Shown: in pieces, positions 27,143 to 36,431 of the stretch | Layout of the letters: every line of letters starts with the position of its first letter | How positions within the stretch are numbered: position 1 is the first letter of the stretch | NCBI RefSeq assembly: GCF_000741575.1 | Contig: NZ_JGYV01000010.1 | Span: 102,253-166,252, forward strand | Origin: Bifidobacterium cuniculi | GTDB lineage: Bacteria; Actinomycetota; Actinomycetes; Actinomycetales; Bifidobacteriaceae | DNA: 64,000 nt | Direction of reading: 5' to 3' | Program-made: the position numbers and the translations under genes | Notes under the pieces: model-generated | What the model saw: the letters and a program-made list of their open reading frames with translations, nothing else | Database searches by the model: none | What the model was told of the DNA's origin: nothing

Positions 27143-30100
27143 TTATGCCATGTGCCGCGGTACGCCGCTGGTACGGCGCTTGAGGGACAACAGCATGCCC
27201 GCGCCACCCATCAGCACGGCGGCCAACACACCAAGCACCGCGACCGTGGCACCCGTATGCGCCAACGGAGGCGTAACGGTCGCGTTCCAATCATCCGTGT
27301 TCGACACAACCCGGCCGGAACCGCACATCTTCACGCCGTCAATGTCCACTGCGCCTTCGGGCACGTTCGCATCGTCCTTGCCGTCGAACGGGGTGTCATC
27401 ATTCACCACGCATTCGGTGAGCGGGATGCCGGACACGGACGCACGATCCGTGTGATCACCCTTGACACCCTTGAGGGTGCCCTTGACGTCCACCGACTGG
27501 CCGGGCTTGAGGATCAGCGTATCCCAGTTGTCGGGGTACTTGAGGTCCACCACACGGCCATCACCGAGGATGGTGTGATCGGTGAGCTTCAAATCCTTGG
27601 CGCGGAACACCGCGCCCTTGCCCGCCTTGTCGGTGCGGCTCGTGTTCGTGATGGTGAACACGATGGTGTCGCCATCCTTCGCGTCCTTCAACGCCTGGGC
27701 GCGCGTGTCACGGTCACCGTTGGGCCAACCGCTCTTCTCGTCCCACTTCTCCAAGTGGATGCTGGGGGTCAGGTCGGGCGTGCTGGTCCATACGGTGTTG
27801 GACACGAGTTCCTTGTCGTTGAACGTTTCGGTGAACGTGTTCTCCACCCGCTCGCTGGTGGCGATGCGCTGCACGCTGACGAACAGGCTCCATGCCTGCT
27901 CATGGGCGGTGTCCGCGGACACGAGCTTGAGGAACAGGTCGGTCGCGTTCGCGGTGATCGTACCGTCCTTGTAGTCCACGGTGAACAACTGTTCGCCGGT
28001 GGGCTGGGCGGCATCATCCGTGCCGGACTCGTCCCTGTTGGCGGTGTCGCCGGTGATGGCGGCGAGCAGTTCCGTGTTGTCGAACCCGGTGCCTGCGAGC
28101 ACGTCGCCGGTCTTGGCGACCGGCTTGCCGTCCTTGTACAGGTCACGGTTGGCGCGCACCTGCCAAGCACCCAGGTACTTGTCATGCTGGGTGTCGAGCT
28201 TGTCGGTGATGCCCCACTGGGTGACCTGCGGATAAGCGCGGTTCGCGGGGATGACCGAGCTGTCGAGACGGTAGAGGAACTTCTGCGTGAGCGGAATCTC
28301 CCGGCCGTTGACCGAATCGCCGTTGACCTTGAGCACCACGTCCTTGACGGGGTTGATTGGCTTGAGCGGGTTCGCCACCGTGTTCGTGCTCTTCTTCACG
28401 TCGTTGACGATCTGCGTGGCGGTGTTCTTCACCACATACCCGTCCGTCACCTTCGTGACCGTCATCGGCAACACAACCGTGTACTCCTGGCCCAACAGCG
28501 ACTGGTCAATGGCGGGATCCTTGAGCGGATCCAGCTTGGCCTGGCTGTACGCCTTGAGATCCTTGGGTTGCGGATCACCCTTGACGGTCTCACCCGTCGC
28601 GGGGACCTTCGTGTCCGCGGTCTTGGCGAACACATACGCCACACCATCACGGAACTGCACGTTGAACTTGGCGGTCACATCCTCGCCCTTGGCGTTGAGG
28701 ACCTCCACGTTCCGCTCGTCAGCGGTCAGATACTCGTCGTCGTAATCGTCGACGATGCCGGCGCGCATCACATTGTACGCGGTGCCCTTGCGGTCAAGGT
28801 TCTTCAAATCAAGGTGCACACGGTAGTACAACACGTCACCCAGCAACGCGGTCTTGCCGTCAATGCTGATGGACGGATCCTTCTGTGTGTCCTCCTTGAC
28901 CGGGTTGAACTCCGGCGGCGTGTTGAACACCTGGTTGGACGGCGTGATCGAGTTGTTGAGGGTGAGCATCCACTGGTTGTCCACCCGGGTGTCGGTCGGC
29001 GCGTCCTTGCTGACGGTGCCCTCGAAACGGATCAGCAGGCGTGGATTCTGGCCCTTGCCCCAGTTCGCCTTGACGTACGCATCGTCGAAGGCCAGTTGGA
29101 ACAAATGCTTCGTATCATCCCACTTGGTCGTGTACTGCGCCTTGGGGATGATCTTGCCGTTGCCCAGATCGGTGACCTCCACCGTCTGCTTGTCCGGAAC
29201 CAGGTACTGGTCGTACTGGTCGGTGACCACAACGTTCTTCACATCGTAGGCGAGCTGGCCGGGCAGCTTCGGCGTGGTGGTCAGCTGGTATTCGACCTTC
29301 TGGCCGGGGAACACGACCTTGCCGTCCACGCTTTCCTGCGCGCCACCTTGGGAGGCTTCGCCGATGACGTCCTTCTTGACCGGCGGCACATACCCGCAGA
29401 TCCACGGTTCGTTCGTCGGTTCCCGGTCGCCGTTCACGGTCTGCGCGCCGCTGTTGGTCAGCTTCGCGCCCGAACCGGTCCCGTTGGCGGGGGTTTCGCA
29501 GAACGTGAGCTCGTCACCGGGCTGCTTGCCGAAATCCTTACGGACCTGGGCGGCGCCCTTGCCGTTCGCCATGTTCACTACACCGGGGATCAGCAGCGTG
29601 TACTGGCGGTGGTTCTTCAACCCCTTGAGGGTTTTGAGCGCATCCGCCTTCATGCTCACGGTAGCCTTCGTGCCCGCCGCCGTGATGTCGAACTGGCCGG
29701 TCACATCCGTGCCCTTGTTCACGATGTCATACACACTGGAAGCGGTGTTGGACTGCGCGTCCATCATGTACACCTTGATGCCCTTCATGTCCGCGTCGAA
29801 CAGGTAGTCCGCCTTCGTCCAATCATCCTCCAACGTGAACGTGGTGGGCGCGTCGATCAGGTTCGCGGAGATGACGCCGTTGACCACAGATGCGACCTTG
29901 TCACCGTCCAAGAACACGTTCTGGTCGGCGCCCGTGTTGTTGGTGTGCTCCGGGTCGATGACCGCGGCCCACTTGCCTGACGCGTCCTGCTTGATCCAGC
30001 TCTTGTCCGGGTTCGGGTTCCACGTCGGGAACTCCTTTTGGTCGGTGTCCTGGCTGGTGTCGTTCCACAACACCGTGCCCTTATCGGTCACCTTGTTGAT

Positions 30101-31447
30101 GTCCGGCTTGGCCACCGTCACGTCCAGGTGGAACGCGTACGTGTGGTTGAGTGGCATCATCGTGGTGGTGTCCTTGCGTATCGCGGTGACGGTGTTCGCG
30201 TTCTTGTCCCAGTTGATCGTGAACTGATCCGAAATGTCCTTGTCGTTGTCGGTCTCGTCGAGCACCTTCATGTTCGACACCGAATAGTTGACCCCATTCG
30301 GGGTGATCGTGTCCGTGAACCGCATCGCGTAACCGCCACGGCCCGTATCCGAACGGATCACCGTATGGTTCACCATCGCATCCGCGCTCACGCCCTGTTC
30401 GATCTCCTTGACCGGGGCGGCCGGCGGCACATCCACAATACGGAACGATTCGCTCGCCTCACGGTCGGCGGTATCCACCGCGGCCTTCATGTGGCCCTGC
30501 TTGGGTACCTGCACATCGAACCAGTACGTGCCGGCCGGCCACGCCTTCCAACCGAAATCAGCTGGCGCGAACTCCGGGCTGCGCGTGTCGCCCTTCGTGG
30601 TGATCTTCACGCTCTTCGTCACGTTCTTCGCGCCCACGTACTTGTTGCCGTCATAATGCATGATGACGTTCGCGTTCACCTGCTGCGCGTCCCCTCGGGA
30701 TTGGGAGGCGTGGATGGTGTCGCTCACCTTGCCGGTGCTGCCTGTTTTCAGATCCTGGGGCGCGTTCACATTCGTGGTGACCGTCAGATCATAATCCACC
30801 ACCGGCGGCGCCGGTTGGTACTTGTCAAGCACGATCACCGCGATGGACGTGTCCGGGTGGACGTTGCGTTCCATGATCTTGTTCACACTGTCCGACGGGT
30901 TGTCCCAGAAGGGAGTGGACGTGTGATACTTGGTGACGCCAGCATAGTTGTATTCCACTGGTGCGACGTACTTGTTCCAGTTGTCGATCCACGTCTGGCG
31001 CGCCACGATGCCGGAGCCATTCCAGCCGTTCGTGCCTTGCGCCTGCGAACCGGCGACCGCACCTACGGCGACGACACGGCAGTTCGCCTGCCCCGCCTCG
31101 GACGGGTGACGCTGGTTGAACCCGCGCTCGCATTCCGTACGCGCCTGATCCAACGCGGCCTGCGCCTTGGCCGGACCATTGTACGAACCGCCCTCATCGA
31201 GCATCGTCACATTCGCGGCCTTCATGGCCTTGCGCACCGAGTCGAGACTGGTGGCCGGACCCCACGACCCGTCCGGGCCATCACGGTACTGCCAGAACTG
31301 CGCGGCGTCCAACCCGCCGCCACCCGTACCGGGCTGGTTGCCGCCGCCGCCCGCGGCGAGTGCGGCCGGCGCGCCAAGCGTGAGCAGCGTCGCACCGGCG
31401 GCCACACCGGCGACCGCTGCCCTGATTGAATGTTTGAAACGACCCAT
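27143..31447 (-). CDS. Antigen I/II-like cell-wall-anchored adhesin
   Basis: 1434 residues. Signal peptide (VAGVAAGATLLTLGAPAALA), then a Gly-rich linker and a unique N-terminal region of about 200 residues. The rest is a chain of Ig-like domains. At least three C-terminal domains begin with a 'PVK-D...(I/V)DGK' pattern, e.g. SISIDGKTALLGDVLYYRV and ESVDGKVVFPGQKVEYQL, as in the isopeptide-locked C-terminal domains of antigen I/II adhesins. It ends LAHTG, hydrophobic helix, KRR. Antigen I/II relatives such as PrgB promote mating aggregation; this role is inferred from the neighbouring SEC10/PgrA-like gene. Confidence 0.8.
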   Translation of the reverse strand: MGRFKHSIRAAVAGVAAGATLLTLGAPAALAAGGGGNQPGTGGGGLDAAQFWQYRDGPDGSWGPATSLDSVRKAMKAANVTMLDEGGSYNGPAKAQAALDQARTECERGFNQRHPSEAGQANCRVVAVGAVAGSQAQGTNGWNGSGIVARQTWIDNWNKYVAPVEYNYAGVTKYHTSTPFWDNPSDSVNKIMERNVHPDTSIAVIVLDKYQPAPPVVDYDLTVTTNVNAPQDLKTGSTGKVSDTIHASQSRGDAQQVNANVIMHYDGNKYVGAKNVTKSVKITTKGDTRSPEFAPADFGWKAWPAGTYWFDVQVPKQGHMKAAVDTADREASESFRIVDVPPAAPVKEIEQGVSADAMVNHTVIRSDTGRGGYAMRFTDTITPNGVNYSVSNMKVLDETDNDKDISDQFTINWDKNANTVTAIRKDTTTMMPLNHTYAFHLDVTVAKPDINKVTDKGTVLWNDTSQDTDQKEFPTWNPNPDKSWIKQDASGKWAAVIDPEHTNNTGADQNVFLDGDKVASVVNGVISANLIDAPTTFTLEDDWTKADYLFDADMKGIKVYMMDAQSNTASSVYDIVNKGTDVTGQFDITAAGTKATVSMKADALKTLKGLKNHRQYTLLIPGVVNMANGKGAAQVRKDFGKQPGDELTFCETPANGTGSGAKLTNSGAQTVNGDREPTNEPWICGYVPPVKKDVIGEASQGGAQESVDGKVVFPGQKVEYQLTTTPKLPGQLAYDVKNVVVTDQYDQYLVPDKQTVEVTDLGNGKIIPKAQYTTKWDDTKHLFQLAFDDAYVKANWGKGQNPRLLIRFEGTVSKDAPTDTRVDNQWMLTLNNSITPSNQVFNTPPEFNPVKEDTQKDPSISIDGKTALLGDVLYYRVHLDLKNLDRKGTAYNVMRAGIVDDYDDEYLTADERNVEVLNAKGEDVTAKFNVQFRDGVAYVFAKTADTKVPATGETVKGDPQPKDLKAYSQAKLDPLKDPAIDQSLLGQEYTVVLPMTVTKVTDGYVVKNTATQIVNDVKKSTNTVANPLKPINPVKDVVLKVNGDSVNGREIPLTQKFLYRLDSSVIPANRAYPQVTQWGITDKLDTQHDKYLGAWQVRANRDLYKDGKPVAKTGDVLAGTGFDNTELLAAITGDTANRDESGTDDAAQPTGEQLFTVDYKDGTITANATDLFLKLVSADTAHEQAWSLFVSVQRIATSERVENTFTETFNDKELVSNTVWTSTPDLTPSIHLEKWDEKSGWPNGDRDTRAQALKDAKDGDTIVFTITNTSRTDKAGKGAVFRAKDLKLTDHTILGDGRVVDLKYPDNWDTLILKPGQSVDVKGTLKGVKGDHTDRASVSGIPLTECVVNDDTPFDGKDDANVPEGAVDIDGVKMCGSGRVVSNTDDWNATVTPPLAHTGATVAVLGVLAAVLMGGAGMLLSLKRRTSGVPRHMA

Positions 31448-31556
31448 AAGGGGTTGCTCCTTCCAATATTGGTTTGCAACTTGCCGGATACCCTATGCGC
31501 GCAACCGGCAACACTCCCCTATGCGTCCAACACCACCCCGCCAACACAACAAAAAA

Positions 31557-31597
31557 AGGGGCGGGCAACACCCTAGGTTTTAGGTGTTCCCCGCCCC
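31557..31597 (-). terminator. Rho-independent terminator of the anchored coiled-coil gene
   Basis: GGGGCGGG-x-AACACC pairs with GGTGTT-x-CCCGCCCC, followed on the minus strand by seven T. It lies 31 bp after the stop at 31628 and separates this gene from the adhesin. Confidence 0.8.
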
Positions 31598-31627
31598 CCC
31601 GCAGCAACCATGCTCTGCGGTTGCCAT

Positions 31628-32686
31628 CTACCTCGGGATGTATCCAAGGTCGGGGGTGCTGCTGCAGTTACCCTCATTGCATCCGTGTCCGCCGCTGACG
31701 GGCCCGCTGCCTGTGTTGGGTTTGGACGGTTGTGCGGGCTGCGCCGGCTGTACAGGCGCCGTCTGCTGCGGCGCCGTATACTGCGGAACCGACGGTGCCG
31801 TATACTGTGGCGCGGCAGGTGCCGTATACGTGGGGGTATACGACTGTTGCGGCGCCGTATACGACTGTTGCGCCTGACTGCTCGCCTGCGCCTGGGCTGC
31901 GGCCGCCGCTTCGGCCTCCTTGCGAGCCTTCTCCTCCGCCGCCTTCCTATCGGCCTCGCTCTTGGCCTTCACGCTCCCGTTGACCTGTTTCATGGCCTTA
32001 TCCAACCCGGCCTGCGCATCCTTGATCTTCTGCACATCCTTGCCGTCCTTGGCGTTGCCGGCCGCATCCAGTTGCTTCTTCAACGCGTCACGGGTCTTGT
32101 TGTCCTTGACCTTGTCCTTGGAGGCATCGTACAGTTTCTTCGCGTCCGTGATCTTCTTGCCCAACGCGGTTTGCGCGTCCTTCAACGTTTTCGCATCACG
32201 CGACTCCATGACGCCCCTCACGTCCGCGTCCAGGGTCTTCGTGTGGGTCTCGTACCAGGACGTGTTCTTGTCGATCAGGGCCGCATTGTGTTCGAGCGCG
32301 GACTTGCCGTCCACATTGCACGCCACCATCGCAGGGGTCCGTTCCTGACTGTCCTTGGCCAGAACGGCGACCGTCTCACTGTCCTCGACCTGTTTGTCCG
32401 TGACCTGCACCGCCGTCTTGTACTCGTCCCCGTTGATCAACGCATTATAGTTGTTCTGCGCCACACGCAACCGGTCGGCCGCCTGCGCGCACGACTCCTG
32501 CGCCTGCGCCAACTGGGTGGTCTGATGCGAGGCGACGGCCCACCAGACGCCACCTGCCGCCAACACTGCGACGGCGACACCGGCGGCGATGATGGCTCCC
32601 GTATGCTTTTTATGGCGCTCCGGCCCGTCAGGCGTGTCGCCCGACCCGTCCAACTGGATACGCTGCGTATCCTCCACCTGTCCCAT
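31628..32686 (-). CDS. Membrane-anchored coiled-coil surface protein
   Basis: 352 residues. A short cytoplasmic start (MGQVEDTQRIQL) and one membrane helix (about residues 31-50) are followed by an extracellular helical region of about 200 residues with two Cys, then an Ala/Gln/Pro tail with TAPQ-type repeats (QSYTAPQ, PQYTAP) and a terminal Gly/Cys patch (GGHGCNEGNC). The start is set by AAGGAGA; the frame is open further upstream without a ribosome site. It is the first gene behind palindromic element copy 3. Possibly a mating-channel or wall-spanning protein; not recognised. Confidence 0.6.
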   Translation of the reverse strand: MGQVEDTQRIQLDGSGDTPDGPERHKKHTGAIIAAGVAVAVLAAGGVWWAVASHQTTQLAQAQESCAQAADRLRVAQNNYNALINGDEYKTAVQVTDKQVEDSETVAVLAKDSQERTPAMVACNVDGKSALEHNAALIDKNTSWYETHTKTLDADVRGVMESRDAKTLKDAQTALGKKITDAKKLYDASKDKVKDNKTRDALKKQLDAAGNAKDGKDVQKIKDAQAGLDKAMKQVNGSVKAKSEADRKAAEEKARKEAEAAAAAQAQASSQAQQSYTAPQQSYTPTYTAPAAPQYTAPSVPQYTAPQQTAPVQPAQPAQPSKPNTGSGPVSGGHGCNEGNCSSTPDLGYIPR

Positions 32687-32922
32687 GATCCCGATTTCTC
32701 CTTCACTGTTCCCATGCCCAACCCCCTTGTACGGGGCCAAGCGTGCCGGTATGGTCACCCGGCCAATGCGTCCATACCCGCCCATCCTATCCGCCCACAC
32801 TCCACCCCACCACTCCAACACAAAACAATACACATGTTTTTACCGATGCAGGGAATGGTTATTTCCTGCGGACGGCGCTAGACGGGCACCCGAGCCGCTC
32901 ATGCGCCCTTCACCGCCCCTAC

Positions 32923-33245
32923 AGGAGTCTTCACCGACGCAGCAATGTCGGTGAAGACTCCTCAACCCTACTGCCGACTGGGGTTAGAGGCTCCAAAACC
33001 AAGTTTCTTCACTGACGCAGTGACCTTATAAAGGAACCCTTGAAATCGGCTCCCCTATAGAAAGACCTTAAAAGTCGGTGCGTCACCGAAGAAACTTACA
33101 CAAACCCATATGGCAGTAGGTTTATGAGCCTTCACCGACATTCGAAAGTCGGTGAAGAAACTCATGTTTCTTCGGTGACTTATGTCAGAAGTCGGTGAAG
33201 AAAGTTGCGGGTCGGTGAAGATTGTGGCGATGTCACCGCGTCGCC
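32923..33245. repeat. Palindromic 330-bp element, copy 3
   Basis: Same orientation as copies 1 and 2. The centre (CCTTATAAAGGAACCC, CTCCCCTATAG) is unchanged, while the distal arm has diverged (TTATGTCAGAAGTCGGTGAAG). It lies upstream of the anchored coiled-coil gene. An AT-rich dyad follows (TGTTTTTGT / ACAAAAACA, about 33289-33314). This copy and inverted copy 4 bracket the AT-richer two-gene island. Confidence 0.85.
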
Positions 33246-33419
33246 AATCCACCAAAATACAAAAACACAAGCATTGTCAAATATATTGTTTTTGTCGATT
33301 ATCAACAAAAACATAGTGCAAGGATTCGCCCAGAGGAAGATGGCCTGCTCGTTTTTATCTTGGCGCGAGAAGTCCAAGCCACCCATGACACGTCGGGTTC
33401 GACACCACCAACTAAGCAC

Positions 33420-33501
33420 CACCTCGGATACCCACCGCATCCGAGGTGCCCCATGCGCCGATGCGGCGGGCATCTGCCCGTGGCAGAATATGTATTCTGC
33501 C
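33420..33501 (-). terminator. Tandem hairpins after the two-gene island
   Basis: CACCTCGGAT / ATCCGAGGTG (33420-33448) and GGCAGAAT / ATTCTGCC (33482-33501), both perfect, lie beyond the stop at 33536 and probably terminate the island transcript. The rest of the gap back to the repeat shows no gene. Confidence 0.55.
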
Positions 33502-33535
33502 AAGAATTCTTTTCCCCGGGGCAATCACATGTGTT

Positions 33536-34084
33536 TCATTCGCTGAAATGCCCTCGTCTCAATAATCCATATGCATTTGACGTGAGCTTCAACACACGCC
33601 AGATACATGCCGCCAGATGCGCCATTACACCAATGAACATCGCTGACACAATACGTTGCAATACGTTGCACAGCATGCCATACCAGCCATAGGAGGAAGC
33701 CAACGCGGTCAACATAGTGACCAACAACGACAATGCAGATGAGTAGACAACCCCAGAGAACATGTCGTCAATCAGCATCGGCACTGTTAGATTCTCCCCA
33801 TCCGCATCACCCCGCTTCAACCGTTCCCCTATGACATGCATATAGTTCATTCGCAGATCGAACACGAAAATCGCATGGGCGAACAACAGACCGCCGAGCA
33901 CACCAAGCGCGGACACGATGATATCCGCATTCGACACGCGTATGTTGAAGATGAACCCGACACTAGCGACGACAATGGGAACGAACACCTCCCAGAACAC
34001 ATATCGTCCATGGTCTTTGAAAAGGACATCGGCATATTGGCGCAGAATCGATGCACGATCAGGCTGCCGTCCCCTGTTCGTCAT
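33536..34084 (-). CDS. Four-helix membrane protein of AT-richer island
   Basis: 182 residues with about four hydrophobic helices (near 28-45, 50-72, 98-120 and 135-160) and a basic start. GGAGG lies 8 nt before ATG 34084. It overlaps the upstream gene by 26 bp, so the two are made together. A soluble partner plus a small multi-pass membrane protein is a common layout of two-gene defence systems such as Kiwa, but no sequence motif ties it to one. Codon use is more AT-rich than in its neighbours. Confidence 0.6.
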   Translation of the reverse strand: MTNRGRQPDRASILRQYADVLFKDHGRYVFWEVFVPIVVASVGFIFNIRVSNADIIVSALGVLGGLLFAHAIFVFDLRMNYMHVIGERLKRGDADGENLTVPMLIDDMFSGVVYSSALSLLVTMLTALASSYGWYGMLCNVLQRIVSAMFIGVMAHLAACIWRVLKLTSNAYGLLRRGHFSE

Positions 34085-35102
34085 GTGAATCGCCTCCATT
34101 CGGCTGCTGCCATTCGATCTCCTCATCATGCGTCAGTTTTTTGATTTTGTCACCCTTATCCCATTCCGATGTGAGTTTGATCTGATATTCCGCGTATTTC
34201 GACCTGATTTCCCCGCTTGCCCTCATACGGAAAACATTGTTATCCAATCGTGGCTGCCCTGAAAAGGTCAACTGTTCCAATAGCCGAGGTCCTTTCTCAT
34301 CACCGAGGAGGAAGGTTTTCCTGCGTTGATCTGGGCCCTGCACTTGAATGGAAATGCCATCCGTGTCGATACGGTCGCCTTCTACACCTGCAATGGTAAG
34401 CAGACCTGGAGTATCGGCTGGGTTCTTCCCCCGGAGTTTGGCGAAGAAACCGGAATTTAACATGTTCTGTCCCGTTTCGGGGGTGATGACTATTTTCAAA
34501 CGTCCCGCCGCCTGTGATACTGGCTGCGCCGACTCCGCATCGGTGAGGGTGAGGGGTGCGGAAATAGATTTCAAGGGCACGCTCATTTTCTCCACCACGG
34601 CCTGATCCAGCCATGCAGCCTTCTCCATGATGTGACTGTATGGCATATTGATGTTGAATATGGCTCTCATTTGTTTTAAGAATTCGGCGAGCACATAGGA
34701 TCCATTCATCCCTTCCACGTATTCGATGGCATACATGGCATATTCCACCTCCGTGATGTTGGGGCAGGCCACAAGCATACGAAGCTCTCGGACTGGTGTC
34801 TCATCATCCGGTATGTACCGCGTCCTTCCGTTTTGCATATTCATGAGCATGCTTTCCTCCCCATATCTGCCGGCGAATGCCGTGATGAGGATTGTGCTTC
34901 CATGTGTTTGAAAATCGGAAATGCAGTAGATGCGCTCCGTGTGGGAATCCTTGAGCATCGTACCTTTGAAATGTTTGAGAAACGAGTGAAGTGCGGTCAG
35001 TATGCCGTATCCCGTACCCAAATCGAGCACTGTTGCCCTTGGGTCTGTTTTCCGTTTGTTTTTGACGCAAAACATGCCGTATCCTGCAGCGCTTTTTACC
35101 AT
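34059..35102 (-). CDS. Unknown soluble protein of AT-richer island, 347 residues
   Basis: Not recognised. The N-terminal 130 residues are alpha/beta (ATVLDLGTGYGILTALHSFL, IYCISDFQTHGSTILITAF). The DLGTGYG stretch looks like a methyltransferase motif I, but no other methyltransferase motif follows. The rest is beta-rich with a charged C-terminus (EWQQPNGGDSHDEQG). AAAAGGA precedes ATG 35102. Base composition is clearly lower in GC than the flanks, so recent acquisition is likely. Partner of the overlapping membrane protein; defence is the favoured guess. Confidence 0.6.
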   Translation of the reverse strand: MVKSAAGYGMFCVKNKRKTDPRATVLDLGTGYGILTALHSFLKHFKGTMLKDSHTERIYCISDFQTHGSTILITAFAGRYGEESMLMNMQNGRTRYIPDDETPVRELRMLVACPNITEVEYAMYAIEYVEGMNGSYVLAEFLKQMRAIFNINMPYSHIMEKAAWLDQAVVEKMSVPLKSISAPLTLTDAESAQPVSQAAGRLKIVITPETGQNMLNSGFFAKLRGKNPADTPGLLTIAGVEGDRIDTDGISIQVQGPDQRRKTFLLGDEKGPRLLEQLTFSGQPRLDNNVFRMRASGEIRSKYAEYQIKLTSEWDKGDKIKKLTHDEEIEWQQPNGGDSHDEQGTAA

Positions 35103-35561
35103 GAGTTGTCCTTTTCGTCAGTGGGAATGATCGGGTTCCATCGCGTTTAATACTTCTCTGCATGAAGATGTGTTTGGACATGCGCCAGACAGGAATTCCC
35201 CCCTGTCTCGGTAGAACCATATTCCATAATGTTGGATTAGACCGTATGTATGATTCGATGGTTTGGTGTGATCAGTAAAACGATAGGCATGTTTTCTGAC
35301 ATGCGTTGGTATTTCCGGTATTCACATGCTCTGCTTCTCCGCAATCATTACATATGCTTTCGCCTCCTGTGTGCATCGGCGTGCCGCACTTGCTTAATGC
35401 GATACTGCCTGGAAACGTGTTCTCGGGGGCCAGTATATCCATTGTTGCCGGCAGTGACGAACCCGACGTGTCATAGGCGGGTTCCTGTATCTGGTTTTTG
35501 TTATCAAGCGACTGAAACAATAAATTATCAATTCTTGTGTTTTTTGTCTTTCCGTGGATCA
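35103..35561. other. AT-rich gap upstream of the island
   Basis: 459 bp with no convincing gene. A minus-strand frame at 35272-35520 contains CGTPMHTGGESICNDCG, a zinc-ribbon-like string, but lacks a clear ribosome site and coding composition. The island promoter should lie in the part next to 35102. Confidence 0.4.
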
Positions 35562-35899
35562 GCGACGCAGTGACATGGCAGGTTTCTTCACCGACATGCG
35601 GGTTTCTTCACTGACCGTGCGGGCGATGTCGGTGAAGAAAACCAACTTTCTTCACCGACATTCGAAAGTCGGTGAAGGCTCCCATCCCTACTGCCATATG
35701 GGTTTTATGAAGTTTCTTCGGTGACGCACCGACTTTTAGGGTCGTTCTATAGGGGAGCCGATTCCAAGGGTTCCTTTATAAGGTCGCTGCGTCGGTGAAG
35801 AAAGGTGTTTTTGAAGCCCCTGATACCAATCGGCAGTAGGGTTGAGGAGTCTTCACCGACATCGCTGCGTCGGTGAAGACTCCTGTAGTGTCACTGAAG
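35562..35899. repeat. Palindromic 330-bp element, copy 4 (inverted)
   Basis: The reverse complement of copies 1-3: the GTCGGTGAAGACTCC arm lies at the right end and the CTATAGGGGAGCCGATT centre is kept. It stands 150 bp upstream of the plus-strand gene at 36050, so relative to the gene it points the same way as the other copies. Confidence 0.85.
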
Positions 35900-36049
35900 C
35901 GTACATGTGCCGCATGGCCGGCCGCCATCCTGCCGCTCCGGTAATTATTCCATGCCGCCCGTGTGTATTGTTGTGTGCATTGTTTGGGCTGGTCGGGGAC
36001 GCATGGCAAAAGCAAGCAAACCGTCACACCTCGTGGAAAGGAACCGGCG

Positions 36050-36376
36050 ATGAAAGCGTATGTGTACGATGCCACAACCCAACAGGCGCATGTGGAGGAG
36101 TTCGAACCGGAGGGCGCGTTGCGCATGCTGCAAACCGCGGTCGGTGGATGTGTGGAGTGCTGCACGCCGGACATGCTGCGCGTCCGCAACATTGACATGT
36201 GGGTCAATGAGGAATGCCTCCTGTTGGACGATGCGCCGTTCGCGTTCACGGTGCTTGTGAACAACCATCCTGTGCCCGTGTTCGGCAATGCGGTGTTCAC
36301 CCGCGTGGACGAGCAAGGCGACACGGTGGGGTTGACGGATGGTGATCTGGCGGTGTTGGAGCACATGCTGGCCTGA
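36050..36376 (+). CDS. DUF3846-like protein
   Basis: 108 residues. The order 'VYDATTQQAHVEEF ... LQTAVGGCVECC ... MWVNEECLLLDDAPFAFT ... PVFGNAVF' follows DUF3846 proteins, small plasmid and phage proteins of unknown role that often accompany antirestriction genes. GGAAAGGA precedes the ATG. A CGCAT box (35998-36006) lies 43 nt upstream, between palindromic element copy 4 and the gene. Confidence 0.65.
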   Translation: MKAYVYDATTQQAHVEEFEPEGALRMLQTAVGGCVECCTPDMLRVRNIDMWVNEECLLLDDAPFAFTVLVNNHPVPVFGNAVFTRVDEQGDTVGLTDGDLAVLEHMLA

Positions 36377-36431
36377 ACCCCCGCGCATAGGAGCCCATAC
36401 CAGTGTGCCCCATGGAAAGGAGCCAATGATC

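Noticed and set aside
26975..29980. A 1001-codon plus-strand frame opposite the adhesin gene
   Set aside because: Antisense shadow of a high-GC gene: no domain, no ribosome site, Val/Arg/His-rich product. The minus strand carries signal peptide, repeats and anchor.
34950..35102. Methyltransferase assignment from DLGTGYG in the island protein
   Set aside because: No catalytic or other AdoMet motifs follow; a single motif I look-alike is not enough.
35272..35520. 82-codon minus-strand frame with CGTPM...ICNDCG
   Set aside because: Zinc-like string is suggestive, but there is no ribosome site and base composition does not look coding; kept only as a remark in the gap entry.
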